Source: Micromonospora ureilytica (lineage in GTDB: Bacteria; Actinomycetota; Actinomycetes; Mycobacteriales; Micromonosporaceae). Taken from it: DNA of 64,000 nt. The stretch is from contig NZ_JADOTX010000001.1 of assembly GCF_015751765.1 (NCBI RefSeq), positions 4,278,001-4,342,000 on the forward strand, read 5' to 3'. Below, piece after piece: positions 33,849-44,134 of this stretch. The notes beneath the pieces were generated by a model. That model did no database searches and was not told the origin of the DNA. It saw only the letters and a list, made by a program, of their open reading frames with translations. Position numbers and translations under genes: made by a program. Within the stretch, counting starts at the first letter, position 1, and the number at the start of each line of letters is the position of its first letter.

Positions 33849-35210
33849 ATGACCGCCACCCGCTGGCTGGCCGAGTACGCCTGGCTGCCCGAGCACGCCG
33901 AACCCACACCCGACGTGCTGATCGAGGTCGAGGGCGGCCGGATCACGGCGGTGACGCCGCTGACCCCCGGCAGCAGGCCACCGGCCGGGGTCGAGGTGTA
34001 CGCCGACGCGGTCTCGCTGCCCGGCCTGACCCTGCCAGGGTTGTCGAATGTGCACTCGCATACCTTCCACCGGGCGCTGCGCGGGCGTACCCACGGCGGG
34101 CGGGGTGACTTCTGGACGTGGCGGGACCAGATGTACGCCGTCGCGGACCGGCTGGACCCGGACACCTACCTCGCCCTGGCCCGGGCCGTCTACGCCGAGA
34201 TGGCGCTCGCCGGGATCACAGGTGTGGGCGAGTTCCACTACCTGCACCACAGGCCGGACGGCGGCGCGTACGACGACCCGAACGCGATGGGCGCCGCGCT
34301 GGTGGAGGCCGCCGCGCACGCCGGGATCCGACTCACACTGCTGGACACCGCCTACCTGACCTCCAGCGTGGACGGTCGGCCCCTCGCCGGGCCACAGCGC
34401 CGCTTCGGCGACGGTGACGCGGGCCGCTGGGCCGAGCGGGCGGCGGCGTTCCAGCCGACGGACTCGCACGCCCGGGTCGGCGCGGCAGTGCACTCGGTGC
34501 GGGCCGTCCCGGCCGACCAGTTGCGCACTGTCGCCGACTGGGCGCGGGAGCGGCAGGCGCCGCTGCACGTGCACCTCTCCGAGCAGCCCGCCGAGAACGA
34601 CGAGTGCCGGGCCGTGCACGGGCGCTCGCCCACCGCGCTGCTCGCCGAGCACGGCGTGCTCGGGCCGCACACCACCGCAGTGCACGCCACGCACCCCACC
34701 AGCGCGGACCTGACAGTGCTCGCCGACAGCCGGACCGGTGTGTGCCTCTGCCCGACCACCGAGCGGGACCTCGCCGACGGCATCGGGCCGGCCCGGCTGA
34801 TGGCCGACGCGGGCATCCGGTTGAGCCTCGGCAGCGACAGCCACGCCGTGATCGACCTGTTCGAGGAGGCTCGCGCGGTGGAGCTGGACGAGCGGCTGCG
34901 TACCCGCCGGCGCGGCCACTTCGCGCCGCTCGACCTGCTCAACGCGGCCAGCGTCACCGGGCACGCCGCGCTGGGTTGGGCCGACGCCGGCAGGATCGCG
35001 GTGGGTGCCCGCGCCGACCTGGTGACGGTACGCCTGGACAGCGCCCGCACCGCCGGGGTGCCGCCGGTGGGCGCGTTCTTCGCGGCGGGCGCGGCGGACG
35101 TCGAGCAGGTAGTGGTGGACGGCCGGGTGGTGGTGGCCGAGGGCCGACACCTGACCGTCGACGTGCCGGCCGAGCTGTCGTCCGCGATCGAGGCAGTGAT
35201 CCCCTCATGA
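33849..35210 (+). CDS. hutF: Formimidoylglutamate deiminase
   Basis: 453 aa. Amidohydrolase-superfamily enzyme: [20 protein letters not shown] holds two metal-binding His, [20 protein letters not shown] a third site, and [20 protein letters not shown] the catalytic Asp/His. It converts N-formimino-L-glutamate to N-formyl-L-glutamate and ammonia. Its strong ribosome site (AAAGGAGG, plus GAGGAG) is partly provided by the upstream repeat. Overlaps hutI by ATGA. Confidence 0.95.
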   Translation: MTATRWLAEYAWLPEHAEPTPDVLIEVEGGRITAVTPLTPGSRPPAGVEVYADAVSLPGLTLPGLSNVHSHTFHRALRGRTHGGRGDFWTWRDQMYAVADRLDPDTYLALARAVYAEMALAGITGVGEFHYLHHRPDGGAYDDPNAMGAALVEAAAHAGIRLTLLDTAYLTSSVDGRPLAGPQRRFGDGDAGRWAERAAAFQPTDSHARVGAAVHSVRAVPADQLRTVADWARERQAPLHVHLSEQPAENDECRAVHGRSPTALLAEHGVLGPHTTAVHATHPTSADLTVLADSRTGVCLCPTTERDLADGIGPARLMADAGIRLSLGSDSHAVIDLFEEARAVELDERLRTRRRGHFAPLDLLNAASVTGHAALGWADAGRIAVGARADLVTVRLDSARTAGVPPVGAFFAAGAADVEQVVVDGRVVVAEGRHLTVDVPAELSSAIEAVIPS

Positions 35211-36391
35211 GCAGTCTGCTGGTCGGCAACATCGGGGAGCTGGTCACCAACGGTGTCGGCGAGGGCCCACTCGGCATCCGCCGCAACGCGGCCGTGCTCA
35301 TCGAGGAGGGCCGGGTGGTCTGGGTCGGGCCCTCCGCGTACGCGCCGGCCGCCGACCATCACGTCGACGCCGGCGGGGCGGCCGTGCTGCCCGGTTTCGT
35401 GGACAGCCACGCCCACCTGGTCTTCGCCGGGGACCGGGCCGTCGAGTTCGCCGCCCGGATGGCCGGTCAGCCCTACACCGGCGGCGGCATCCGGACCACT
35501 GTCGGCGCCACCCGGGCCGCGACCGACGAGGAGCTGCGGGTCACCGTGCGCCGGCTGCGCGGGGAGGCCCTGCGCCAGGGCACCACGACCATGGAGATCA
35601 AGAGTGGGTACGGCCTGACCGTCGCCGACGAGGCCCGCTCACTGCGGATCGCCGCCGAGAGCAGCACCGAGACCACCTTCCTGGGCGCGCACGTGGTGCC
35701 CGCCGAGTACGCCGACCGCCCCGACGACTACGTCGGGTTGGTCTGCGGGCCGATGCTGGCCGCCGCCGCTCCGTACGCGAAGTGGATCGACGTGTTCTGC
35801 GAGCGGGGCGCCTTCGACGTGGACCACGCCCGCGCCATCCTGGCCTGCGGTCAGGCCGCCGGGCTGGGCGTCCGGTTGCACGCCAACCAGCTCGGTCCCG
35901 GCCCCGGGGTGCAGCTGGGTGTGGAGCTGGACGCGGCAAGCGTCGACCACTGCACCCACCTGAGCGACGCCGACGTGGCCGCGCTGGCCGACACGGCCCA
36001 CAGCGACGGATCGGGCACCCGCACGGTGGCAACCCTGCTGCCCGGCGCCGAGTTCTCCACCCGCTCGCCGTACCCGGACGCCCGCCGGCTGCTCGACGCC
36101 GGTGTCACAGTGGCGCTGGCGACGGACTGCAACCCCGGTTCGTCGTACACCTCGTCGATGCCGTTCTGCGTCGCCCTCGCGGTCCGCGAGATGCGGATGA
36201 CCCCGGCGGAGGCGGTCTGGGCCGCCACCGCCGGTGGCGCGCGGGCGCTGCGCCGCGACGACATCGGTGTCCTCACCCCCGGCGCGCGGGCCGACCTCGT
36301 GGTCCTCGACGCGCCGTCGCACCTGCACCTGGCCTACCGGCCCGGTGTCCCCCTGATTCGCCAGGTAATACGCAACGGAGTTCCGCAATGA
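35207..36391 (+). CDS. hutI: Imidazolonepropionase
   Basis: 394 aa. Amidohydrolase with metal site [20 protein letters not shown], the substrate/metal loop [20 protein letters not shown], a His in [10 protein letters not shown], and [20 protein letters not shown] with the catalytic Asp. It opens the ring of imidazolone-propionate to N-formimino-L-glutamate. Start and stop overlap both neighbours by 4 bases, so the three last hut genes are translationally coupled. Confidence 0.96.
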   Translation: MSSLLVGNIGELVTNGVGEGPLGIRRNAAVLIEEGRVVWVGPSAYAPAADHHVDAGGAAVLPGFVDSHAHLVFAGDRAVEFAARMAGQPYTGGGIRTTVGATRAATDEELRVTVRRLRGEALRQGTTTMEIKSGYGLTVADEARSLRIAAESSTETTFLGAHVVPAEYADRPDDYVGLVCGPMLAAAAPYAKWIDVFCERGAFDVDHARAILACGQAAGLGVRLHANQLGPGPGVQLGVELDAASVDHCTHLSDADVAALADTAHSDGSGTRTVATLLPGAEFSTRSPYPDARRLLDAGVTVALATDCNPGSSYTSSMPFCVALAVREMRMTPAEAVWAATAGGARALRRDDIGVLTPGARADLVVLDAPSHLHLAYRPGVPLIRQVIRNGVPQ

Positions 36392-37926
36392 CGAACGTGA
36401 CCATCCAGCCCACCGGGATCACCGCCGACGACGTTCTCGCGGTGGCCCGCGGCACCGCCACTGTCGTCCTCGCCCCGGCCACCATCGACGCGATGGCGAC
36501 CAGCCGGGCCATCGTGGACGGCATCGAGTCGTCCGGCCGTCCCGTCTACGGGGTCTCCACCGGGTTCGGCGCGTTGGCCAACACCTTCATCGCCCCGGAG
36601 CGGCGGGCCGAGTTGCAACACGCGCTGATCCGTTCGCACGCCGCGGGGGTGGGCGCCCCGATGCCGCGCGAGGTGGTCCGGGCCATGATGCTGCTGCGGG
36701 TCCGATCCCTCGCCCTGGGCCGCTCCGGGGTCCGGCCGCTGGTCGCGGAGGCCCTTGTCGACCTGCTCAACCACGACATCACCCCGTGGGTGCCCGAGCA
36801 CGGCTCGCTGGGCGCCTCCGGCGACCTGGCACCGCTGGCGCACTGCGCGCTGGTGCTGCTCGGCGAGGGCTGGGTGCTCGGCCCGGCCGGTGAGCGGCAG
36901 GACGCGTCCGACGCGCTGACCGCCGCCGGGCTCAAGCCGATCGAGCTGGCCGCCAAGGAGGGGCTGGCGCTGATCAACGGCACCGACGGCATGCTCGGCA
37001 TGCTGCTGCTGGCCATCCACGACGCGGAGCACCTGTTCGCCATGGCCGACGTGACGGCAGCGCTGGCCATCGAGGCGATGCTCGGGTCGGAGCGGCCGTT
37101 CCTGCCCGAGCTGCACGCGATCCGGCCGCACCCCGGTCAGGCGGCGTCGGCGGCGAACATCCACCGGTTGTTGCAGGACTCCCGGGTGATGGACTCACAC
37201 CGCGACGACCTGGCGCACGCCGTGCAGGACGCGTACTCGATGCGCTGCGCGCCGCAGGTGGCCGGCGCGGCCCGCGACACCCTGGACTTCGTCCGCACGG
37301 TCGCGGCCCGGGAGTTGGTGTCCGTGGTGGACAACCCGGTGGTGCTGCCGGACGGCCGGGTCGAGTCGACAGGTAACTTCCACGGCGCGCCGCTCGGCTT
37401 CGCCGCGGACTTCCTCGCCATCGCCGCCGCCGAGGTGGGCGCGATCGCCGAGCGGCGGGTGGACCGGCTGCTCGACGTCACCCGCTCCCGGGAGTTGCCG
37501 GCGTTCCTCTCCCCCGACGCCGGAGTCAACTCCGGGCTGATGATCGCCCAGTACACGGCGGCCGGGATCGTCGCCGAGAACCGTCGGCTGGCCGCCCCCG
37601 CCTCGGTGGACTCGTTGCCCACCAGCGGCATGCAGGAGGACCACGTCTCGATGGGCTGGGCGGCAACCAAGAAGCTGCTTACGGTGCTGGACAACCTGAC
37701 CAGCCTGCTCGCGGTGGAGCTGCTGGCCGGCGTACGCGGCCTGCAACTGAGGGCCCCGCTGGAGCCGTCCCCGGCCGGCCGGGCGGCCGTCGCCGCGCTC
37801 GGCGCGGCAGCCGGCGAGCCGGGCCCGGACGTGTTCCTCGCTCCGGTGATGGAGGCGGCCCGCCATACGGTGTCCGACCGTGACCTGCGCACCGCAATCG
37901 AACGCGAGATCGGGCCGCTGGCCTGA
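36388..37926 (+). CDS. hutH: Histidine ammonia-lyase
   Basis: 512 aa, normal length. The self-made MIO electrophile comes from A143-S144-G145 in [14 protein letters not shown]. Other signature stretches: [29 protein letters not shown] and [20 protein letters not shown]. It deaminates L-histidine to urocanate, the first step of the pathway, although it is the last gene of the operon. A terminator follows at once. Confidence 0.97.
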   Translation: MTNVTIQPTGITADDVLAVARGTATVVLAPATIDAMATSRAIVDGIESSGRPVYGVSTGFGALANTFIAPERRAELQHALIRSHAAGVGAPMPREVVRAMMLLRVRSLALGRSGVRPLVAEALVDLLNHDITPWVPEHGSLGASGDLAPLAHCALVLLGEGWVLGPAGERQDASDALTAAGLKPIELAAKEGLALINGTDGMLGMLLLAIHDAEHLFAMADVTAALAIEAMLGSERPFLPELHAIRPHPGQAASAANIHRLLQDSRVMDSHRDDLAHAVQDAYSMRCAPQVAGAARDTLDFVRTVAARELVSVVDNPVVLPDGRVESTGNFHGAPLGFAADFLAIAAAEVGAIAERRVDRLLDVTRSRELPAFLSPDAGVNSGLMIAQYTAAGIVAENRRLAAPASVDSLPTSGMQEDHVSMGWAATKKLLTVLDNLTSLLAVELLAGVRGLQLRAPLEPSPAGRAAVAALGAAAGEPGPDVFLAPVMEAARHTVSDRDLRTAIEREIGPLA

Positions 37927-37932
37927 CCATCG

Positions 37933-37961
37933 GCGGCCCCGGCGCACGGCGTCGGGGCCGC
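37933..37961. terminator. Bidirectional terminator between hutH and the flippase gene
   Basis: 9-bp stem (37933-37941 with 37953-37961), 7 bases past the hutH stop. Its right arm touches the stop of the convergent flippase gene. Confidence 0.7.
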
Positions 37962-39325
37962 TAGCTCTTGAGGACCATCCGTCGGATCTCCGCCCAGGAG
38001 GGGAGGTCGGCGCCCGCGACGACGTCACGCTTCGCTCGGGACCAGAACAGGACGAGGATGATCGCCTCGGACAACACTGTCGCCCATGCGGCGCCAGCCA
38101 CGCCGAACAGTGGGATCGCGATGGCCAGCCCGGCCAGGTAGGCGAGCGAGCCCAGCCCCTGGTACAGCACCTTCTGCCGCACCAGGCCGCCGCTCATCAG
38201 GAGCGACTCGACGCTGGCCGAACCGAAGCGCAGGGGGATGGCCAGCGCGAGGACGGCCATCACCGGAACGGACGTCCGGTACTCCGCGCCGAAGATCAGC
38301 GGAATGGCGTAACGGCCGACAATCGCGACGACGGCGCCGAGGAGCAGCCCGAGACTGATCATCCCGACCGTGCCGGCACGGTACGCGATGAGGACCGCGC
38401 TGCGGTTGGACCGGGACCACCTGTGCAGTTTCGCCAGGAAGTACTGCTGGTAGACGATGCGCGGCAGAAGGTAGATCGCGGTCAGCAGCGTCATGGGCAC
38501 GGCGAGCACCGCGGCGGACTCCGCGCTCAGGAACTCCGCCGAGACGACGACGCCCAACTGCATGCCGAGCTGGTAGAACAGGCTGCCCAGTAGGAACAGC
38601 CACGTCGCGGCGACGAGATGGCGCGCCCGGGGTGGCCGTGTCGACCGGCGGAGCACCGGCGGGTGACCCTCCAGCGTCGCTCGCCCGTACCAGAACGGCG
38701 CGATCACCAGGACACTCATCGCAACCGTGACGGCTGCCACGAGCGCGTACCCCAGCACCACCATGAGCGCCGACAACCCGAAGGCCAGAGTCAGGACGGC
38801 CACGAGGAGCCGACCAACCTGCGGTGCCAGCTGCAGCGCCGCGAGCCGCCCGTAGGCGCCCTGCAGTTGGAGAGCGGACCCGGACAGCGCCATGGCGACG
38901 AGCGACAGGATGATCGGGGCGAGCCCGATCCGCAGGTCGCCGCCGTGGGGGTCGTGCCGGTCGAGCAATCCCCAGACGACGAGCGCGGCGACCAGCACAC
39001 CGGACGTGACGACGACCAACGCGATGGACGGGCGTACCCAACGGAACGCCCGTTCCCCCTCGCGCCCGAACCGTTGCAGCCAGAACTCGGCGACCCCGAA
39101 GATGGCCAACGGCCCGGCCAGCGTCACCAGGGAGATGACCGCCATGAAGGCGCCGAAGTCGGCCTTGGGCAGGCTACGGGCAAGCAGCACCTGGGTGAGG
39201 AACGCGAGCACGGTGACGCCGGCCTGGCTGACCCCGAGCAGTCCCAGCTGACGAAGGCGGCGGGCCATACCGCTGCCGGACCGGCCGGCGGTAGCCGTAT
39301 CGGCCTGCACCTGGACTCCGGTCAT
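37961..39325 (-). CDS. Polysaccharide flippase (Wzx-like, MOP superfamily)
   Basis: 454 aa, 12-14 helices. N-terminus LRQLGLLGVSQAGVTVLAFL then LARSLPKADFGAFMAVISLV is the start of Wzx/RfbX flippases. It should move the undecaprenyl-linked EPS unit to the outer face. It is 10 bases downstream of the glycosyltransferase stop, last in the minus-strand group polymerase-GT-flippase. Confidence 0.88.
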   Translation of the reverse strand: MTGVQVQADTATAGRSGSGMARRLRQLGLLGVSQAGVTVLAFLTQVLLARSLPKADFGAFMAVISLVTLAGPLAIFGVAEFWLQRFGREGERAFRWVRPSIALVVVTSGVLVAALVVWGLLDRHDPHGGDLRIGLAPIILSLVAMALSGSALQLQGAYGRLAALQLAPQVGRLLVAVLTLAFGLSALMVVLGYALVAAVTVAMSVLVIAPFWYGRATLEGHPPVLRRSTRPPRARHLVAATWLFLLGSLFYQLGMQLGVVVSAEFLSAESAAVLAVPMTLLTAIYLLPRIVYQQYFLAKLHRWSRSNRSAVLIAYRAGTVGMISLGLLLGAVVAIVGRYAIPLIFGAEYRTSVPVMAVLALAIPLRFGSASVESLLMSGGLVRQKVLYQGLGSLAYLAGLAIAIPLFGVAGAAWATVLSEAIILVLFWSRAKRDVVAGADLPSWAEIRRMVLKS

Positions 39326-39335
39326 CGTTCGACCG

Positions 39336-40292
39336 TCACGCTGTCGCTCTGGCCGGCACGTGCGACCGCAACGTCTCCAACTCGGCGTCCGTCCGCCGCA
39401 TCCACGCCTCGCGGGCCGTCGCGATCCGCCCGGCCGCGGCCGGGTCCTCGGCGATGGCCTGCCGGACGCCCTCGACCAGGGCGTCGCTCTGGTTGGCGAC
39501 GAGCGTGGCGAAGCTTCCGAACAGGGCCTCGGTCGTCTGGGTGCGGGACAGGACCAGCGGCCGACCCGCGCTCAGGGCCTCACAGGCGCCACTGGGCTGG
39601 GTGGCGTCCCGGTCGGTCAGTACGACGACCGCGCGCGCGGCGGCGACAGCCGCCTCGTAGTCGGGGAGGTCGAGGAAGCCCAGGGTGGTGAGGTTGGGCA
39701 GGCGCTCCGCGCGCTCACGCAGTGGCGGTGGCAACCGGTGCAGTGGTGCGGTGGTCGCGAAGGGGACGTCTGGCATGGCCTCGATCGCGTCGATGAGGAC
39801 GTCCATCGGCTCGTCCGGGGCGACGGTCGCCACGACGAACACCCAGCCCCGTGGCGGTGCCGGTGGGATCTCCCGAAGTGGGTCGTGCACGACGAGCGTG
39901 CGCAGGCCCGGGAACTCCGCGCGGGCGATGGCGTCGGCCTCCGCGGTGTGGGTCAGGACCAACTGCGCGCCACGCAGGATCGAGGCGGTGCTGGGTACCC
40001 GGCGCCACCACGACTGGAACTGCCCGTTGTGCGCGTCGACGATGTACGGAACCCGGCCAAGGTAGGGCGCCAGTGCGGACAGGTGCGGCTGCGCCTGCGC
40101 GACCACGAACGATGGCCGACGCGAGCGGATCAGCTTGAGGTCGTTCCTCGTGTGGGCCACGTAGTCGAAGGGCCGGAGGATCTTCGGTGTCGCCTTGGAC
40201 GGCCGCCAGGCCACCTCCGCGCCCAACGCCTCCGCAAGCACGTCGGAACGACGCTGATAACGCTTCCACGAAATGAAGAGGGGGGAACTCAT
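39336..40292 (-). CDS. Glycosyltransferase (GT4-like)
   Basis: 318 aa, start overlapping the upstream polymerase gene by 4 bases. GT-B fold: the N-terminal half includes FVVAQAQPHLSALAPYLGRV and YIVDAHNGQFQSWWRRVPST; the C-terminal half has RGWVFVVATVAPDEPMDVLI and VVVLTDRDATQPSGACEALS-AGRPLVLSRT, the donor-binding GPGxxE-like region in degenerate form (SGACEAL with Glu). Shorter than most GT4 enzymes (~360-400). Adds a sugar to the EPS unit. Confidence 0.78.
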   Translation of the reverse strand: MSSPLFISWKRYQRRSDVLAEALGAEVAWRPSKATPKILRPFDYVAHTRNDLKLIRSRRPSFVVAQAQPHLSALAPYLGRVPYIVDAHNGQFQSWWRRVPSTASILRGAQLVLTHTAEADAIARAEFPGLRTLVVHDPLREIPPAPPRGWVFVVATVAPDEPMDVLIDAIEAMPDVPFATTAPLHRLPPPLRERAERLPNLTTLGFLDLPDYEAAVAAARAVVVLTDRDATQPSGACEALSAGRPLVLSRTQTTEALFGSFATLVANQSDALVEGVRQAIAEDPAAAGRIATAREAWMRRTDAELETLRSHVPARATA

Positions 40293-41707
40293 CTGGGATC
40301 ACCACTAGCATCGTTGGGCACACCGACCGGCGCGCTCGGAACGGGGAAGAACCTGACCAGAAGCAGGATGGAAAGGAAGAACAACCACATGAAGTACGAG
40401 TATGAGGTTGGCTTCTGCGTCAGGGCGGAGATGATCGTCAGAACGTAGAGGACCGTGAGCATCCATCGGGCTTCGACCGCGATGGCCCGCTTCGTCACGC
40501 GCCACAGGTTAACGAAGATAATCGCCATCAGGGCGAGCCCGAGCAATCCCCAGACCACGAATATCCGCAACGGGTCGGCGTGGGTGTTCCAGGGTTCGTA
40601 GCCGAGTCCGATGAGCCAGACGTCCCACGGCGCGTCCTGCCACACATCCACCACACGGAACCAGATCTGACCGCGACCGTGCAGGAACTCGTCGTTTGTG
40701 GGATTGAGCGAACCGACCTGCGTGAGCAGGAACAGCGCACGATCCCACAGATAGGCTCCCCAGCGGATCGCCGCCAGGACCATCAGAACGACGAGGACGC
40801 CGGCCCCCCAGACGGCCGTGCGGAACGGCAGGTCGGAGATCTGCCGGAGGAGTTCGGGGAGGCGGCGCAACTCGAACGCGACAATCACCAACGCCACACA
40901 GAGGATGGTGATCCGGTGCGTGCTGACGACAGCGGTCGCGGCCAGGAATGCGACGACGCCGTACCGGGCCAGCGCGCTGACCCGTAGCCGGTTACCGGCG
41001 GCGTAGAGGATGAACACCGCGAAGAGCAGGAGCCGCCCGAGCGAGGCGGGATGGAAGTAGCCTCCCGACGCGCGCCCGACCTTGCCGCTCATGAGGTTGA
41101 AGAAGTAGGTGTACGGAACGACGCCGACGACCTGCAGCCAGGCGATCACCGAGTGCGCGACGGCACCGAGAATCACGAGCAGCAGCACCCACCGCAGCAG
41201 ATCGAGGGAGAACCAGTTCGGCCTGAAGAACATGACCGCCAACAACGCGATCGGCGCGAACCCGACCGCGAGTTGGGCGCCCTGCGTGATGACCCCACTC
41301 TTCGGCGCGACGTGTGGCCCGAAGATCTCGCGTACGTCGGCCGTGGCGAAGACCTGGACGAAGTCCTCCCGTGCAGATATCGCCAGGAGGCCGATGACCG
41401 AGAACAGGCCGATAATCAGCACCGCGAGGATCGAGGGCGCCAAAGTGGTCGGAAATCGCTTCGCCGCGATGATCGTGGCGACGAAAGAACCCACCATGAG
41501 GAGGGCGCCAATCACCGTCACGATCATTCCGGCGTCCACGGTGTCCGCCGCGACCTTCTCACCGAAAATGTCGAAGAATGACTTGACGCCGATAACCGCC
41601 ATTGCGAGCGCGGCCATGATTTGGGCAGCGGCCCACGGATAACGCCCGAGTCGCCGGCCACTGCCCTCGGTCGGGGCCGTCGCCGCCTTTCGAGGCATTA
41701 TGTCCAT
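40289..41707 (-). CDS. O-antigen ligase / polysaccharide polymerase (Wzy/WaaL-like)
   Basis: 472 aa, ~12 helices, ATG 41707 preceded by GAGG. The large loop near the C-terminus with NDEFLHGRGQIWFRVVDVWQ and LIGLGYEPWNTHADPLRIFV is the conserved periplasmic loop of the Wzy/WaaL superfamily (RxxxW, HN-type motif). It should polymerise or ligate the EPS repeat. In the window it is the only such candidate. Promoter at 41740-41745. Confidence 0.85.
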   Translation of the reverse strand: MDIMPRKAATAPTEGSGRRLGRYPWAAAQIMAALAMAVIGVKSFFDIFGEKVAADTVDAGMIVTVIGALLMVGSFVATIIAAKRFPTTLAPSILAVLIIGLFSVIGLLAISAREDFVQVFATADVREIFGPHVAPKSGVITQGAQLAVGFAPIALLAVMFFRPNWFSLDLLRWVLLLVILGAVAHSVIAWLQVVGVVPYTYFFNLMSGKVGRASGGYFHPASLGRLLLFAVFILYAAGNRLRVSALARYGVVAFLAATAVVSTHRITILCVALVIVAFELRRLPELLRQISDLPFRTAVWGAGVLVVLMVLAAIRWGAYLWDRALFLLTQVGSLNPTNDEFLHGRGQIWFRVVDVWQDAPWDVWLIGLGYEPWNTHADPLRIFVVWGLLGLALMAIIFVNLWRVTKRAIAVEARWMLTVLYVLTIISALTQKPTSYSYFMWLFFLSILLLVRFFPVPSAPVGVPNDASGDPR

Positions 41708-41739
41708 TTCATGATCCTCTCAGCGCTATCCCTCGGGGC

Positions 41740-41745
41740 ACTATA
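41740..41745 (-). promoter_or_regulatory. -10 box upstream of the polymerase-GT-flippase operon
   Basis: Minus-strand TATAGT at 41740-41745, about 33 bases before the ATG. The 207-base gap to the acyltransferase gene holds nothing else recognisable. Confidence 0.4.
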
Positions 41746-41914
41746 CGCGAGCGTCATAACCGATAGAGGCCGCCTCGGTCGGCGCCGAACCCGCCCGTTG
41801 ACCTCCGGACACCGCGTCGATTTCCCCTCTTTCGCCCACCCCGCGCGGGCAGTCGCGCGACCGTTCTGGACCGTCGGCACGCGTCGCGCGGTGTGCTGCC
41901 TCGCGGGCCGCGCG

Positions 41915-43975
41915 TCAGGGCGCGAGACGTGCCGCGACACGCTCGACGAGATGGGGTCCAAGGGTCCGCGCGTAGGTCGCCGTCATGTGGTGCGCGTCGC
42001 GGTAGACGATGACGTTACCGATCACCAACGGACACTGGGTCTCGGTGCAGAACAGATCGGTCAGGTCGACCATCTGCACCTTGCCGTCGGTCCGCTTCGC
42101 GGCCTCCTCGAGGGCGTCCCCTGTGCCGAGCGAGCCCTTCCGGTCGACCGCGCACCGCGTCGGATCCCCGCCGTTGGCCGTGTCGTCCACCAGGCAGCCG
42201 AGGTCTGTCGCGCCGAGCGCCGGGTTGTCCACCACCACGACGATCCTGGTTCCCCGCTCCAGCACCGGACGCCACGCCTCGACGTACCTGCGGATCTGGC
42301 CGGCCGCCGCCTGGGGGTTGACGCTCATATTGCGCTTGCCGGTCACGATCACGAAGTCGTACTTCGGGCCGCCGCCGAGCCGCTCCATCATCGCCTGCCG
42401 TCGCGCATAGCACGAGTCGGACTGATCTGCCGCATCCACCTTCGCCCAGATGCAGCCACGGGCGACGTAGGTGTCGACCGCCCAGTTCCGGGAGTTGAGC
42501 TGACCCTCGATGGCGGGGATGAGCATGGCAGCGTGCGAGTCGCCCACGAGCGCGACACGGGTCGCGTCGGCCCGTTGCGAACCGACACGACACGACGTGA
42601 GCGTCGCGCCCGGCTCCTGGTCATAGCATCCGTAGGCGGAACCCGTGTCCTTCGTGAGCATCGACATCTCGGGGAACAACTCCTGGCCGAGGGCACCGTC
42701 CTCGCAACGCTGCGCCTCGACCATGGCGTTCGCACCGAGGCACGGCGTGCCCATGGCCATCAACTGTTCGAGACGCGACTTGTTCGCCTGACTGCTCTGT
42801 TCGAGCAGCTGGTTACCGGCGACGACCACGGACAGCACCAGCACCATCGACGTCGCGGCAGCCGCGTACTGCGGCCACAGCCGCCGCCCACCGCTGAACA
42901 GGCCGAACCGCACCGGGTCCTCGACGAGGCGCTTGGTCAGCGCGGCCAACACCACCACACCGGCGATGACGACGAGCTTCACCGGCCAGGTCATCTTGTC
43001 GCCGGTCGCCAGTTCGAAGATCACGATTGGCGGCCAGTGCCAGAGGTAGATGGAGTACGACCAGTCGCCGAGCTTCTGCACCGGCGTCGACGCCATCGGC
43101 CGCAGCGGAGACCAGCGCGGGCTGGGGGCGCCGGCCCAGATGGCGGCGAGCGTGCCGACGACGGGCAGCGCCGCGGCGTAGCCCGGGAACGGTGTCCCGG
43201 AATGGAGGACGAAGGCGGCGACGCCGATCAGGAGCAGCCCCAGCCAGGAGACCGCCGCCCGAGTACTGTCACTCGCCGACCGTCCGAGCCCCGGCAGGGT
43301 CGCCAGCATCGCGCCGGCCCCGAACTCCCATGCCCGGGTGGGCGTCACGAAGTAGGCCGCGGCGCTGTTCGCGGACGTCTCGTAGACGGAGTAGGCGAAC
43401 GAGGCCACGAGGATCAGACCCAGCGTGACCCGGATCGCGCCGATCGGGTCCGTCCGCCGGACCCGGCGGGCGACCAGGACGGCGAGGACGATCAGGAGGG
43501 GCCAGACCAGGTAGAACTGCTCCTCCACGGACAGCGACCAGTAGTGCTGTACCGGCGACCGGACGTTCTCCGCGGCGAGGTAGTCCACGGCGTCGTGCGC
43601 CAGTTGCCAGTTCTCGACGTAGACCGTCGCTGCCGCGATCTCCCGGAGTATCTGTGGCCAGTAGAGCTGCGGCACCCAGATGAAGACGGCCCCCGCGGTG
43701 GCGACGAGCACGAGCAGAGAGGCCGGCAGCAGACGCCGGATCCGGCGCGCCCAGAAGGTACGGAGGCGGACCGAGCCGTTCTTCTCCACCTCCCGTACGA
43801 GGTGGGCGGTGATGAGGAAACCACTGATCGCGAAGAAGACGTCGACGCCGACGTATCCGCCCGGGATCCGGTGCGGCCAGAAGTGGAACAGCAGCACCAG
43901 CAGCACCGCGAGCGCCCGCAATGCCTGGATCTCCGGTCGCAGAAGCCCACTAGCGGTCTGCTTCGAATCCGTCAC
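41915..43975 (-). CDS. OafA-type acyltransferase with SGNH domain
   Basis: 686 aa, GTG start after GAGG. Ten-helix acyltransferase-3 domain (RPEIQALRALAVLLVLLFHF, GGYVGVDVFFAISGFLITAH, YSIYLWHWPPIVIFELATGD) to ~residue 390, then a SGNH hydrolase-like domain with nucleophile motif VALVGDSHAAMLIPAIEGQL and Asp-His in YRDAHHMTA near the C-terminus. Such proteins O-acetylate surface polysaccharides. Likely decorates the EPS encoded here. Confidence 0.92.
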   Translation of the reverse strand: MTDSKQTASGLLRPEIQALRALAVLLVLLFHFWPHRIPGGYVGVDVFFAISGFLITAHLVREVEKNGSVRLRTFWARRIRRLLPASLLVLVATAGAVFIWVPQLYWPQILREIAAATVYVENWQLAHDAVDYLAAENVRSPVQHYWSLSVEEQFYLVWPLLIVLAVLVARRVRRTDPIGAIRVTLGLILVASFAYSVYETSANSAAAYFVTPTRAWEFGAGAMLATLPGLGRSASDSTRAAVSWLGLLLIGVAAFVLHSGTPFPGYAAALPVVGTLAAIWAGAPSPRWSPLRPMASTPVQKLGDWSYSIYLWHWPPIVIFELATGDKMTWPVKLVVIAGVVVLAALTKRLVEDPVRFGLFSGGRRLWPQYAAAATSMVLVLSVVVAGNQLLEQSSQANKSRLEQLMAMGTPCLGANAMVEAQRCEDGALGQELFPEMSMLTKDTGSAYGCYDQEPGATLTSCRVGSQRADATRVALVGDSHAAMLIPAIEGQLNSRNWAVDTYVARGCIWAKVDAADQSDSCYARRQAMMERLGGGPKYDFVIVTGKRNMSVNPQAAAGQIRRYVEAWRPVLERGTRIVVVVDNPALGATDLGCLVDDTANGGDPTRCAVDRKGSLGTGDALEEAAKRTDGKVQMVDLTDLFCTETQCPLVIGNVIVYRDAHHMTATYARTLGPHLVERVAARLAP

Positions 43976-44134
43976 TGTGCCTCACCGCGTCGGTAGGGGT
44001 AAGGGTGGCGTGCAGCGGCCACACCGCCACGGGTGGTGGCGACGGCGAGGGTATACGGTTGTTGGGCCGTTCCTCTATCCGGGGATCGTCGGTCCGATGT
44101 GCGTCCCCTTCGGACACACTGTCCCCGACCGTGG